Assembly: GCA_003219395.1 (NCBI GenBank)
Contig: QHOR01000062.1
Span: 1 to 14,973, forward strand
Origin: Verrucomicrobiota bacterium
GTDB taxonomy: Bacteria > Verrucomicrobiota > Verrucomicrobiia > Chthoniobacterales > UBA10450
Direction: 5' to 3'
Length of the DNA stretch: 14,973 nucleotides
In this document: positions 1 through 8,976 of the stretch, piece by piece
Numbering within the stretch: position 1 is the first letter of the stretch
Layout: every line of letters begins with the position of its first letter
Position numbers and translations under genes: made by a program
Notes under the pieces: generated by a model
What the model saw: only the letters and a program-made list of their open reading frames with translations
What the model was told of the DNA's origin: nothing
Database searches by the model: none

Positions 1-1303
1 GATCCATGCGGGCCAGGACTTTTTCTTTTCCGAGAACTTCAAGCACATGATAAAGACTCGGTCCTACGTTGCTGCCAGTCACGGCGAGTCGAGTTGGATG
101 AACGATTCCGCCGAGTTTTACGCCTAACTTTGCGGCGGCGCTTTTCAACGTTGCTTCAATACTGGCAGCGTTGAAATTCTCGAGCGTGCTCAGCGTCTCC
201 CGAACCGCTTCCAGTCTTGCTTTGTTCTCAAAGGTGAAATGCTTCGCGACACCGTCGGGATTGTAATCGAATTCGTCTGTGAAATAGAACCCGCAATAGG
301 CCGGCAACTCATCAAGAGTGTTGATCTTGCCTTTGCACGTTTCCAATGCAGCACGCACGTATTGCTCTGGAAAATTCTCAAGCTTCACGCCGGTCGACTT
401 CAGCTTCGCAACCGCAAGATCGTAAAACTCTGAGTCACTCAGTTCGCGTGCGTACTCGCCGTTCAACCAATGGAGCTTGTCGGGATCAAACGTGGCCGAG
501 CTGCGTCCGATGTTATTCAGATCGAAAATCCGGATGATCTCATCGATATCGATTTTCTCACGATTATCTTTTGGCGACCAGCCGAGCAGACATAAATAGT
601 TTCGTACTGCGGCGGGGAGATATCCGCGGCCGATATAGTACTCTACGCGCGCGCCTTCGTCGCGTTTACTCATCTTCGATCCATCCCGGTTTAGGATGAG
701 GGGAATGTGCGCGTAATGGGGTGGCGTTGCGCCGAGCGCGCGAAAGATCTCGATATGCTTGGGCGTGTTCGATAGGTGATCTTCCCCGCGGATCACATGA
801 GAGATCTTCATCTCCAGGTCGTCGATGACGTTCACGAAATGAAAAATCCATGAGCCATCCGGACGGCGAATAGTCATGTCAGGGTGTGTCGCGGGATTGG
901 TGAGATCGAAATCGATTTTGCCGCACACGATGTCATCCACAATTACATGCTCGCGTGGTGAACGGAATCGCAACGCGCCCTGATCCTCGAAGATGTGACC
1001 GGCATCCTGAAGCTTCTTCAGGTAGTGCTCATAGAGTTCTGTCCGCCCACTCTGCAAATAAGGTCCGTAATTACCGCCGACGTAGGGACCCTCATCCCAG
1101 TTCAAGCCCAACCAGCGCAGTCCATCGTAGATGGCGGCCATTGCTTCCTCGGTGTTTCGCTTGGTGTCGGTGTCTTCGATTCGCAGCACGAATTTCCCGC
1201 TGTGATGGCGCGCAAACAGCCAGTTGAAAAGCGCCGTGCGCGCCCCACCGATGTGGAGATAACCAGTGGGCGAGGGGGCGAAGCGGACGCGAATGTCAGA
1301 CAT
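1..1303 (-). CDS. gltX: Glutamyl-tRNA synthetase (3' end outside window)
   Basis: Class I aminoacyl-tRNA synthetase that charges tRNA-Glu with glutamate in the cytoplasm. I translated the minus strand from the ATG at 1303-1301: it starts MSDIRVRFAPSPTGYLHIGG and stays open for about 434 codons to the window edge. The ATP-binding HIGH motif appears as HIGG at residues 17-20. The LRIEDTD stretch after it is typical of GluRS. The KMSKS loop is KMSKRD at residues 210-215, preceded by an LILNRDGS run. Family members are usually 470-500 residues, so roughly 40-60 C-terminal residues (anticodon-binding domain) are missing to the left. Whether it is discriminating or also charges tRNA-Gln cannot be told from what is here. 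tilS lies 78 bases upstream in the same direction, so the two may be co-transcribed. Confidence 0.95.
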   Translation of the reverse strand, partial: MSDIRVRFAPSPTGYLHIGGARTALFNWLFARHHSGKFVLRIEDTDTKRNTEEAMAAIYDGLRWLGLNWDEGPYVGGNYGPYLQSGRTELYEHYLKKLQDAGHIFEDQGALRFRSPREHVIVDDIVCGKIDFDLTNPATHPDMTIRRPDGSWIFHFVNVIDDLEMKISHVIRGEDHLSNTPKHIEIFRALGATPPHYAHIPLILNRDGSKMSKRDEGARVEYYIGRGYLPAAVRNYLCLLGWSPKDNREKIDIDEIIRIFDLNNIGRSSATFDPDKLHWLNGEYARELSDSEFYDLAVAKLKSTGVKLENFPEQYVRAALETCKGKINTLDELPAYCGFYFTDEFDYNPDGVAKHFTFENKARLEAVRETLSTLENFNAASIEATLKSAAAKLGVKLGGIVHPTRLAVTGSNVGPSLYHVLEVLGKEKVLARMD

Positions 1304-1381
1304 TGGAGTAATGGAATTCTGGCGTAACGGAGTAATGCATTTTCCTCATATCTCCAAGGCTTCCATCACTCCGCTGCTTCA
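1304..1381. repeat. Intergenic spacer with short TTACTCC repeats
   Basis: This 78-base gap between tilS and gltX contains, read on the minus strand, repeated TTACTCC/ATTACTCC words just before the gltX start, plus related CATCACTCC and CATTATTCC forms. It looks like a small degenerate simple repeat. No clear Shine-Dalgarno box or terminator is visible. I assign no function. Confidence 0.4.
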
Positions 1382-2386
1382 TTATTCCAAAAAGATGCTG
1401 CCTGCGCGGCGACGTGCGTAACGGTCTTGCGGGAGATTCACTTTGGCCACGCAACCAGCGCGATCGAGCAAAGAGCGGACGCTCTCAATCAAATCAAAGC
1501 CGATTTCGGCAACGTTTTGGTCCCGTAGCCATTTCAAAATCGCTCGGCGCTGAAGCGCGACGGGCAAGGCGCGCAATTTTTCGACTGACAGATTTTTTCT
1601 TGCATATACAGCCAAAAGTTGGTTGAGCTCTGGCAACTGGCTCTCAATCCAATTTTCTTCCTCGCCGACGATCATCGCGGTTCTCCAAAGGTTTTGGCGA
1701 ACGCTGCGACCGAGTAGCTTTTCCAGATGAGGAATGATGCGATGACGAATGCGATTGCGGAGCGGATTAAGATTTTTGTTCGATGCATCCTCGCGGAATT
1801 TGAGCCCACGCTCGCGCACATAGATGTCGATCTCTTTGCGCCAGGTACCGAGGAACGGCCGTACAATGGCAAGGTCGACATCATCAATCTGACGCGTTGA
1901 GACCTCACGCATGGCGCTCAACCCAGTCGTTCCGGCGCCACGGAAGAGATTAATCAAAAAAGTTTCGACTAGGTCATCGGCGTGATGCGCGAGAAAGATC
2001 GTTTTGCATTTTCGGCGTCGTGCAGTTTCAGCGAAAAATTTGTAGCGAGCTTGGCGCGCTGCAGCTTCGATCGACATCTTCTGTTTCGTAGCCAGGGCGC
2101 GAACGTTGGTCGATTCGAGCTCGAATTCCGCATCGTACTTCAGTGCGATTTTTTTTACAAAACGGGCATCAGTGAGAGATGAGCGACCTCGCAGTTGATG
2201 ATTCAAATGGCAGACAATCAGTTTCTGGTAGCCGAGGTTGACCAGCCAATATAGTAGCGCGACGGAATCGCGCCCGCCGGAAACGCCAACCAGGTAATGC
2301 TCCTCAACCTGCAACGTCCGCAACAAACGTGTTTTTGTTTGAATCCAATCCATGGCGACGCCGCATCCAACGTTCAAAGCAATCAT
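1382..2386 (-). CDS. tilS: tRNA(Ile)-lysidine synthetase
   Basis: Converts cytidine 34 of the CAU-anticodon tRNA-Ile to lysidine using ATP and lysine, so the tRNA reads AUA instead of AUG. The N-type ATP pyrophosphatase P-loop SGGRDS is at residues 36-41. A VCHLNHQLRG segment follows, then the family signature AAARQARYKF and HHADDLVETFLINLFRGAG. At 334 residues it is nearer the short form of the family (about 310-340) than the longer E. coli type (about 430), so the C-terminal accessory domain is reduced. A second in-frame ATG at residue 12 (2353-2351, MDWIQTKTRLL) is a credible real start, because the first 11 residues are not conserved-looking and neither start has a strong Shine-Dalgarno sequence. 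Same strand as gltX, 78 bases upstream of it. Confidence 0.93.
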   Translation of the reverse strand: MIALNVGCGVAMDWIQTKTRLLRTLQVEEHYLVGVSGGRDSVALLYWLVNLGYQKLIVCHLNHQLRGRSSLTDARFVKKIALKYDAEFELESTNVRALATKQKMSIEAAARQARYKFFAETARRRKCKTIFLAHHADDLVETFLINLFRGAGTTGLSAMREVSTRQIDDVDLAIVRPFLGTWRKEIDIYVRERGLKFREDASNKNLNPLRNRIRHRIIPHLEKLLGRSVRQNLWRTAMIVGEEENWIESQLPELNQLLAVYARKNLSVEKLRALPVALQRRAILKWLRDQNVAEIGFDLIESVRSLLDRAGCVAKVNLPQDRYARRRAGSIFLE

Positions 2387-2513
2387 GAACGATCAACAGA
2401 CTTTAGACAAAAGCCGAAGCGGCTGGCGTCTTCAAAGAAAGGATTCAACGAATATGAATAATCACAGCACCTACGCACTATTAGTTCGGTCACAGGAGAA
2501 GGGTCGAGGAATC

Positions 2514-2681
2514 ATGGAAACGGCGGTTTATTTCACGTGCATTTTGAGCGTCGTCATTGCGATCTTTCAATTCGCCGGACAACCTACGCCAGAGCCGTTC
2601 GCTGGCTTCGAATCACCAGCGCAACCTAGGCCGGTTCTTTCTCATCACGCTGTAGAGACAGTATTGGATACCAAGTCGTAA
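2514..2681 (+). CDS. Small single-span membrane protein, unknown function
   Basis: A 55-residue product beginning METAVYFTCILSVVIAIF with one hydrophobic helix (about residues 3-21), then a proline-rich polar tail ending in VETVLDTKS. GAGGA lies close before the ATG. The reading frame extends upstream, and an alternative start at 2454 has AAAGGA ten bases before it and would give 75 residues. I prefer the shorter form because the extra N-terminus is polar and lacks protein-like character. The full open frame even overlaps the start of tilS on the other strand, which makes the longest form unlikely. I do not recognise the family. It is probably an inner-membrane microprotein. Confidence 0.45.
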   Translation: METAVYFTCILSVVIAIFQFAGQPTPEPFAGFESPAQPRPVLSHHAVETVLDTKS

Positions 2682-2833
2682 TTTCTCGCGCCAACACGGT
2701 TCGGTTGGGGCGCCGCGATTGCTTGCCGCGCGGCGGCCGATGGTTGCGGGATTGGGGAAGAATTGGTCACCAGAATTGAAGAGGAAAGTTTCCCTAAGGC
2801 AGGAGAGAAAAAGAGACGGTTGCGGAGTAGGAT

Positions 2834-2862
2834 TTGACAATGAATGAACGTTCATTCATCTT
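2834..2862 (+). promoter_or_regulatory. Promoter with palindromic TetR operator
   Basis: TTGACA at 2834-2839 is a perfect -35 box. Immediately after it, at 2840-2859, is the perfect 20-bp palindrome ATGAATGAACGTTCATTCAT, and a poor -10 (CATCTT, 2857-2862) sits 17 bases from the -35. The dyad fills the spacer, where a bound dimer would block RNA polymerase. TetR-family repressors commonly bind such dyads next to their own gene, so autoregulation of the downstream repressor/efflux operon is the likely role. The palindrome and box are seen directly; binding is inferred. Confidence 0.75.
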
Positions 2863-2870
2863 GCCGGCCT

Positions 2871-3503
2871 ATGTCTCATCCCCAGATGGATTCTTTCAAT
2901 GGCGATCGGCGTTCCCAGATTCTTGAGGCCGCCCTGGTCTGCTTTGCCAGGCGCGGGTTTCATCAAACCAGCATGCACGACATTAGCAGTGAGGCGGGGA
3001 TCAGCGTCGGTCTGATTTACCGCTATTTCGAAAATAAGGAGGCGGTTATTTCCGCAATGGCCGCCAGGCATAAGGAGGAAATTCAGCAGATGTTGGAACG
3101 CGCACGACAGGCGCCCAACCTCCTTGAATCGCTGGAAATTTTGTTCACCGCACATTGCTGCGAGAATGAGCCGCGATTGATCTCGGCGTTTGTCGTAGAT
3201 CTTTACGCTGAAGCCTCGCGCAATCCGCACGTGGCCGATTTGGTCCGCGACGTTTTGGAAACAGCTATGAACGGAGTAAAAGATCTGATTGCCCGAGCGC
3301 CGGAAGCACAAAATACGGAAAACAATCTATCCGCGGATGACCTGGCGGAACTAATTTTTGCCGTTGCACGCGGAATGCTGATGCTTGACGTGTTACGACC
3401 GCCCGAAATGACCGCAGCCGAGCGACGCATGCGGCAACTGGAAGTAACACGCAGACTTTGGCGTCTATTAATCAAACCAGAGGGACAACTGGCTTATGCA
3501 TGA
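2871..3503 (+). CDS. TetR/AcrR-family transcriptional repressor of the efflux operon
   Basis: A helix-turn-helix repressor, 210 residues from the ATG at 2871. The N-terminal TetR_N domain is plain: RRSQILEAALVCFARRGFHQ, then TSMHDISSEAGISVGLIYRY with FENKEAVI following, which is the canonical recognition helix region. The variable C-terminal helical domain should bind an effector, often a pump substrate. An upstream in-frame ATG at 2844 falls inside the palindromic operator and predicted promoter, so I reject it; ATG 2886 is another option, and none has a good Shine-Dalgarno sequence. Its last 8 bases overlap the adaptor gene (ATGCATGA), suggesting translational coupling. By position it most likely represses itself and the two pump genes and is released by a pump substrate. 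Confidence 0.9.
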   Translation: MSHPQMDSFNGDRRSQILEAALVCFARRGFHQTSMHDISSEAGISVGLIYRYFENKEAVISAMAARHKEEIQQMLERARQAPNLLESLEILFTAHCCENEPRLISAFVVDLYAEASRNPHVADLVRDVLETAMNGVKDLIARAPEAQNTENNLSADDLAELIFAVARGMLMLDVLRPPEMTAAERRMRQLEVTRRLWRLLIKPEGQLAYA

Positions 3504-4683
3504 CTTGGCAAAGGGTATTTCAAATGTTCCAGTGCAATCGAATGTAAGACCGCGCCGTCGCTGGCGGGCGGTTGTGGTCGCGATAGGTCTGCTGGCTGCA
3601 ATTTTAGTTTCGGTTTTTGGCATCAAAGCGCTGCAAATCCGCAAGATGATGTCAACACCGATGGTGATGCCGCCAACGACAGTGTCGAGCGTGACTGTGA
3701 AGGAAGAAGATTGGGCGCCGGCGCTTTCGGCAGTTGGTTCCATCTCGGCGGTACAAGGCGCAGTCATTTCCACCGAGCTTGGTGGAGTCGTGAGCCAAAT
3801 CGCGTTCGAAAACGGCGGTGTCGCGAAGGCAGGCGATTTGTTAGTTCAACTCGACGCGTCAGCCGAAGAGGCGCAATTAAAGTCAGCGGAAGCCGATCTT
3901 GAGTTGGCGCGTTCCGACCTGGAGCGCTCACGCGAATTAGCCGGCCGCAAAGTAATTTCGAAAGCGGAAATCGATGCCGCTGAATCGAAGTTTAAACAAA
4001 AACAAGGCGTGGTTGAGCAAATGCGCTCGATGATCTCAAAGAAGACTGTGCGTGCCCCCTTTGATGGGCAGCTCGGGATTCGCCAGGTAAATATTGGACA
4101 AATGATCAATGCGGGCCAGCAAGTGGTGCCGCTCACGTCACTTGATCCGGTATTCGCAGATTTCGCCTTGCCGCAGCAATATCTTGGACAATTAACTCCG
4201 GGCTTGGAGGTGCATGTCACCACAGATGCTCTTCCCGGTCGTGTGTTCAACGGAAAGCTGACCGCAATCAATTCAATGGTCGATTCGAGTACCCGCAACA
4301 TCATGCTGCAGGCGACGCTGGAGAATGGCGATCATGCGCTACGACCGGGAATGTTCGCAAAAGCGGAAGTCACCTTGCCTCAAAAACACAAGGCGCTTGT
4401 CGTTCCGGGATCGGCTATTTCCTACGCGCCGTTCGGCGACTCGGTTTTTGTGATCGAAAAAAAGAAAGACGAAAAGCCCGGCAAAGAATCGCAGGTGATT
4501 CGACAGCAATTTGTGCGTGTTGGTGAAGCCCGGGGCGATCTGGTCGCGATTACACAAGGATTGAAGGCAGGCGAAACCGTTGTGAGCACCGGGGTTTTCA
4601 AATTGCGAAACGGAATGGCGGTGACGATCAATAACGATCTGGCGCCGAACCCGCAGGTAAATCCCAATCCAGTCGATTCGTAA
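3496..4683 (+). CDS. RND efflux periplasmic adaptor (membrane fusion protein)
   Basis: A 395-residue HlyD/AcrA-type adaptor that joins the inner-membrane RND pump to an outer-membrane channel. A basic N-terminus (RPRRRWRA) is followed by one hydrophobic segment (about residues 24-46). There is no lipobox cysteine, so it is anchored by an uncleaved helix rather than a lipid. The biotinyl-lipoyl half-motif (GGVVSQIAFENGGVAKAGD) comes next, then an alpha-helical hairpin/coiled coil from about residue 115 to 180, then the returning lipoyl half (VRAPFDGQLGIRQVNIGQ) and a beta-barrel domain. The style (AVGSISAVQGAVISTELGG) resembles the MexH/MdtA branch, but I do not assign a symbol. It overlaps the repressor gene by 8 bases and is followed 15 bases later by the pump gene, as in a classical operon. 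Confidence 0.93.
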   Translation: MHDLAKGISNVPVQSNVRPRRRWRAVVVAIGLLAAILVSVFGIKALQIRKMMSTPMVMPPTTVSSVTVKEEDWAPALSAVGSISAVQGAVISTELGGVVSQIAFENGGVAKAGDLLVQLDASAEEAQLKSAEADLELARSDLERSRELAGRKVISKAEIDAAESKFKQKQGVVEQMRSMISKKTVRAPFDGQLGIRQVNIGQMINAGQQVVPLTSLDPVFADFALPQQYLGQLTPGLEVHVTTDALPGRVFNGKLTAINSMVDSSTRNIMLQATLENGDHALRPGMFAKAEVTLPQKHKALVVPGSAISYAPFGDSVFVIEKKKDEKPGKESQVIRQQFVRVGEARGDLVAITQGLKAGETVVSTGVFKLRNGMAVTINNDLAPNPQVNPNPVDS

Positions 4684-4698
4684 CGACCCAAGAGCGAC

Positions 4699-7600
4699 AT
4701 GAAATCATCGTTTACCGACCTTTTCATCAAGCGCCCAGTTCTGGCGCTGGTGGTTAGCTTTGTGATTCTGATCGCCGGTTTGCAGGCGATGCGGACGATC
4801 AACGTACGCCAGTATCCGCGCAGTGATATCGCGGCGATCACGATCACCACGATTTATGTCGGCGCAGATGCGGAACTCGTTCGTGGTTTTATCACGACCC
4901 CTCTCGAGCGCGCCATCGCCGCGGCCGATGGAATCGATTATATCCAGTCGCAGAGCAAACAGGGGCAATCAGTGATCACTGTGCGCCTGAAACTGAACTA
5001 CGACGCGAACAAAGCATTGTCCGATATCAGCTCAAAAGTTGATGCGATCCGCCGCGATTTACCTCCCGAATCTGAAATTCCTGTACTTGAAATTCAGTCT
5101 GCCGATTCGCAGCAAGCTTCGTGTTATTTAAGTTTCACTTCGGACATTCTGCAGCCTAACGAAGTGACCGATTATCTCGTGAGATTGGTGCAGCCGCGTC
5201 TCACCGCAGTCGGCGGCGTGCAAAAAGCGGACATTCTCGGCGGCCGCACCTTCGCGATGCGAATCTGGATGAAGCCTGACCGCATGGCTGCGCTCAACAT
5301 CAACCCCGCTCAGGTGCGCAACATGCTTGCGCGAAATAATTTCCTCTCGGCGGTCGGTAATACGAAGGGTTCGCTACTTCAGGTCAATCTGACCGCGAAC
5401 ACCGACCTTCACACGGTGGATGACTTTAAAAAACTCGTTATTCGCCAGGAGAAAGGAAATCTGGTCAGGTTGAGTGACATCGCGGACGTCGAACTCGGCG
5501 CGGAAGATTACAACACCGAGGTGCGGTTTTCCGGGCAGAAAGCAGTCTTCATGGGGATTTACGTTCTTCCCAATGCGAACGCGGTGGACGTGATCAAACG
5601 CGTCCGCACCGAGATGGAGCAAATCCAAAAGGAACTGCCGGCCGGAATGAAAGGCGAAATCGCCTACGACGCTACGGCTTACATCAACGACGCCATTCAC
5701 GAGGTGGTAAAGACGTTGATCGACACATTGCTCATCGTGATGGTTGTAATCTTTTTGTTCCTGGGCTCGGTCCGCTCGGTGGTGGTGCCGATCGTGGCGA
5801 TTCCAATTTCCCTGATCGGCGCGCTATTTCTCATGCAGCTGTTCGGGTTCAGCCTCAACCTGCTGACACTGCTGGCGATTGTGCTTTCCGTCGGATTGGT
5901 GGTCGACGACGCCATCGTTGTGGTCGAAAACGTCGAGCGGCATTTGCGGGATGGAATGTCGCGCATGAATGCCGCACTGGTAGGCGCTCGCGAATTAATC
6001 GGGCCGATCATCGCGATGACGATCACGCTGGCCGCCGTTTATACCCCAATCGCGCTGCAGGGGGGATTGACCGGTGCGCTCTTTCGCGAATTTGCGCTTA
6101 CGCTCGCCGGCGCGGTTTTCATTTCCGGCGTAGTCGCGTTAACTCTGTCGCCGATGATGGCGGCACATCTCTTGCGCGCCGGCCACACTGATAAGGGATT
6201 CAGCGGAATTGTTAATCGAACGTTTGATCGTTTCAGGGATTGGTACGGAAGCCATCTCGATCGGACACTGAATGCGCGGCCGGCCGTTTATATTTTCTGG
6301 GCCGGCGTTTCACTCCTCGCAGTCCTGATGTTCGCCGCCATTCCGAAACTTGGGACGAAGGAATTGGCTCCGAAAGAGGATCAAGGCGTGATCTTCGGAA
6401 TCATCACCGCGCCGGCGAACGCGACCATCGACGATACAATCCGGTACGCGGACGCTGCTGGGAAAGTCTTTCAGAACATCCCGGATACGCGGTTCACGTT
6501 TCAGTTGACGTTCCCGGACAACGCTTTCGGCGGAATGGTTTTGAAACCGTGGGGCGTTCGCAAAACACCGACCAAGGCTTACCTACCGCAAATCCAGGCA
6601 AAACTCGGCGCAATTCCGGGCATCCAAATGTTCCCGATCATGCCGTCGGCCCTGCCCGGCGCGGATAATTTTCCAGTCAGCTTCGTGATCACCTCGACTG
6701 CCGACCAGGAACGCATTCTTGAATTCGCGAAACAGATTTTCGCAAAAGCAATGCAGGCGCACATTTTCCAATTTGGCGACATCGATACGAAGATCGACCA
6801 GCCGCAATCAGCGATTGTTTTCGATCACGATAAAGTCGCCGCGCTCGGTCTCGACATGCAGCAAGTAGGCGCCGACATCTCGGCCAGCATCGGCGGCAAC
6901 TATGTCAACCGGTTCAACATCGAGGGACGCAGCTACAAAGTGATTCCGCAAATCAAACGGGTCGATCGGCTAAATCCTGAGCAGTTAAAAAATATTTACG
7001 TCAGCGGACCGAACAACCAACTCGTACCGCTGAGCACCGTCGCTTCGATCAAGCACAAAACGGTCGCGCGTTCGCTCAATCGGATGCAACAGTTAAACGC
7101 GGTGACTATCAGCGGAGTGCCGGCCGTTTCACTTGATGCTGCTCTGAAGTTTCTGCAGGATGAGGCAAACAAGATTCTGCCAAAGGGTTACGTCCTCGAT
7201 TACACCGGCGAGTCGCGCCAGCTGCAGACTGAAGGGAGCAAGTTCTTGGGCGTGTTCCTGCTTTCGCTGGTTCTGATTTTTCTCGTCCTGGCGGCGCAGT
7301 TCAACAGTTTCCGCGACCCGTTTATCATTTTGTTGGGATCAGTCCCGCTCGCGATGTTCGGTGCGGGTTTATTCATGTTTTTGAAGATGCCGTTTGGGCA
7401 ATTCTTCACCGATCGTTGGACTACGTCGTTCAACATCTACTCCCAGGTCGGTCTGGTGACGCTGGTTGGTCTCGTTTCGAAGAATGGAATCCTGATTGTT
7501 CAGTTCGCGAATGAATTGCAACGACAAGGTCTCACAAAACTCGCAGCGGTGGCGCAAGCTGCGCGGATTCGTTTGCGTCCAATCATGATGACGAGCGTTG

Positions 7601-7878
7601 CAACCGTGGCGGGTCACTTTCCACTCACACTTGTGACCGGCGCCGGCGCTGCGGCACGTAATTCGATCGGTCTTGTGCTTGTTGGCGGCATGACGATTGG
7701 AACAATCTTTACGCTGTTCATCGTCCCGTCGCTTTACATGCTCATCGCAAAGGAGCATCACGAAAAATCTCTGATGGACTTAGGATGGGAAGGCGCTCCC
7801 GAAGATGTGGATCTTCCGCGGGAGCTGACGCCTGCGCTTGCGTCAGATGGGGACGGCAACGGTTGGAAACAGGCGTAA
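4699..7878 (+). CDS. RND multidrug efflux pump (HAE1 family), inner-membrane transporter
   Basis: A proton-driven trimeric exporter of the AcrB/MexB/MexI kind, 1059 residues (usual range 1020-1060). TM1 is near residues 9-31 (FIKRPVLALVVSFVILIAGL). The central TM4 carries the proton-relay aspartates D403-D404 in LSVGLVVDDAIVVVENVERH. The matching lysine is K928 (LVSKNGILIV), and RLRPIMMTS at 958-966 gives the arginine and T965 equivalent to AcrB R971/T978, so the proton pathway is complete. The two large periplasmic loops are full length. AGALF- and LAAQFNSF-type helix motifs are present. The adaptor is immediately upstream and no outer-membrane factor gene follows, so it must use a TolC-like channel encoded elsewhere. 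Substrates cannot be read from sequence; drugs, solvents or signalling molecules are all possible. Confidence 0.95.
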   Translation: MKSSFTDLFIKRPVLALVVSFVILIAGLQAMRTINVRQYPRSDIAAITITTIYVGADAELVRGFITTPLERAIAAADGIDYIQSQSKQGQSVITVRLKLNYDANKALSDISSKVDAIRRDLPPESEIPVLEIQSADSQQASCYLSFTSDILQPNEVTDYLVRLVQPRLTAVGGVQKADILGGRTFAMRIWMKPDRMAALNINPAQVRNMLARNNFLSAVGNTKGSLLQVNLTANTDLHTVDDFKKLVIRQEKGNLVRLSDIADVELGAEDYNTEVRFSGQKAVFMGIYVLPNANAVDVIKRVRTEMEQIQKELPAGMKGEIAYDATAYINDAIHEVVKTLIDTLLIVMVVIFLFLGSVRSVVVPIVAIPISLIGALFLMQLFGFSLNLLTLLAIVLSVGLVVDDAIVVVENVERHLRDGMSRMNAALVGARELIGPIIAMTITLAAVYTPIALQGGLTGALFREFALTLAGAVFISGVVALTLSPMMAAHLLRAGHTDKGFSGIVNRTFDRFRDWYGSHLDRTLNARPAVYIFWAGVSLLAVLMFAAIPKLGTKELAPKEDQGVIFGIITAPANATIDDTIRYADAAGKVFQNIPDTRFTFQLTFPDNAFGGMVLKPWGVRKTPTKAYLPQIQAKLGAIPGIQMFPIMPSALPGADNFPVSFVITSTADQERILEFAKQIFAKAMQAHIFQFGDIDTKIDQPQSAIVFDHDKVAALGLDMQQVGADISASIGGNYVNRFNIEGRSYKVIPQIKRVDRLNPEQLKNIYVSGPNNQLVPLSTVASIKHKTVARSLNRMQQLNAVTISGVPAVSLDAALKFLQDEANKILPKGYVLDYTGESRQLQTEGSKFLGVFLLSLVLIFLVLAAQFNSFRDPFIILLGSVPLAMFGAGLFMFLKMPFGQFFTDRWTTSFNIYSQVGLVTLVGLVSKNGILIVQFANELQRQGLTKLAAVAQAARIRLRPIMMTSVATVAGHFPLTLVTGAGAAARNSIGLVLVGGMTIGTIFTLFIVPSLYMLIAKEHHEKSLMDLGWEGAPEDVDLPRELTPALASDGDGNGWKQA

Positions 7879-7918
7879 CCTAAACGCCTTAATGCGCTGG
7901 TGCGCTGAGGAGAAAAAT

Positions 7919-7952
7919 AAAAGCCTCGGCGGGTTTTCCCGCCGAGGCTTTT
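7919..7952 (+). terminator. Intrinsic terminator of the efflux operon
   Basis: A perfect 15-bp inverted repeat, AAAAGCCTCGGCGGG (7919-7933) against CCCGCCGAGGCTTTT (7938-7952), with a TTTT loop. The A-run/T-run flanks make it able to act in both directions. It lies 40 bases after the pump stop codon. Confidence 0.88.
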
Positions 7953-8190
7953 GATTCTTGTGCGGCCTTTCTACGTTCCAGATCTTACGCATCTCTGTGC
8001 CGGGAATGAGCCCCGGAATTCAGCTGACTCCGTTGAATGGCTGACCTTTATGATGAACTAGGTTCTGGTCCGGAACTGGCCACCACCTGCTCTGAACCGT
8101 GCCGGTGCTATGGCGTGAAATTCAATTGATCTCCAGACATTCCCCACAAAACCAGCATTGAACCGCTGCATGGCGGGCGTTTAATAAGGA

Positions 8191-8976
8191 ATGGTCATCG
8201 ATTGCCATACGCACCTGGACGACGACGGCGGCGCGGACAAACTGCTTCGCTCAATGGATGAAGCAAAAATCGATGCCTCAATTGTCATTGCTGAGACGCT
8301 GCCCGGAGAGATTTCGAATGCCGCTCAGGTGTTGGAGGCAGTCAACCAATCGGAGAGGCTGTGGGCGATCGTAAACTGCGTTTTCTCAAGAACTGTTGAG
8401 CTAAAGTACGTGGAGGAGCTGACGCAACTTTTGCTCGGGGACAGGGTGGTTGGGTTGAAGTTTTATTTAGGGTACGAGGAGTATTCGCCTAACGACGAGC
8501 GGTTGTACCAGCTATACGAGTATTGTGAGAAGCACGCTGTGCCGATCATGTTTCATACGGGGGTCCTCGAAGCAGGCAGCAGTGGTTTGCTTGAATATTC
8601 GCACCCTTTACAGGTTGATCGGGTGGCGACGCGCTTTCCCAATCTCACCATTGTCATGGCGCATATGGGCAACCCATGGCTCATCGACTGCGCGGCAGTC
8701 CTCGCGAAAAATGAAAATGTCTATGCCGACATGTCAGCGTTCTTTGCCGAAAACAAGTCGATCACCGCGCACGACGTCGAAGTATTCAAACAACGCATGG
8801 AACAGGTTCGCGTGTTTTTGTATTCCTACGACAAGTTTCTATTTGGAACGGACTACCCATTGTATTCGCAGAAGGAATATCTGGGAGCGGTGGAGGCGCT
8901 CGACATGCAGTCAGATGAACATGAACGAGTCATGTATGCCAACGCCGCGAGAGTATTCGGGATAGCTACTTCTTGA
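8191..8976 (+). CDS. Amidohydrolase-2 family metal-dependent hydrolase
   Basis: A 261-residue TIM-barrel hydrolase or decarboxylase of the amidohydrolase superfamily (PF04909-like, as in ACMSD relatives). Metal/catalytic ligands are in place: H6 and H8 in the N-terminal DCHTHLD, H122 in IMFHTG, H158 in MAHMGNPW and D221 in LFGTDYP. K90 in VVGLKFYLGY sits where some relatives carry a functional lysine. AAGGA directly before the ATG at 8191 supports this start. It is probably cytoplasmic, with no signal peptide. The natural substrate is not evident, since the family covers hydrolysis and non-oxidative decarboxylation of many small molecules. Its 3' end overlaps the convergent ATP-grasp gene by 11 bases. 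About 240 bases between the terminator at 7952 and this start hold nothing I recognise. Confidence 0.85.
   Translation: MVIDCHTHLDDDGGADKLLRSMDEAKIDASIVIAETLPGEISNAAQVLEAVNQSERLWAIVNCVFSRTVELKYVEELTQLLLGDRVVGLKFYLGYEEYSPNDERLYQLYEYCEKHAVPIMFHTGVLEAGSSGLLEYSHPLQVDRVATRFPNLTIVMAHMGNPWLIDCAAVLAKNENVYADMSAFFAENKSITAHDVEVFKQRMEQVRVFLYSYDKFLFGTDYPLYSQKEYLGAVEALDMQSDEHERVMYANAARVFGIATS

Noticed and set aside
2844..2870. ATG 2844 as the start of the TetR-family gene.
   Set aside because: It lies inside the palindromic operator and within the predicted promoter, and the extra nine residues are not typical of the family.
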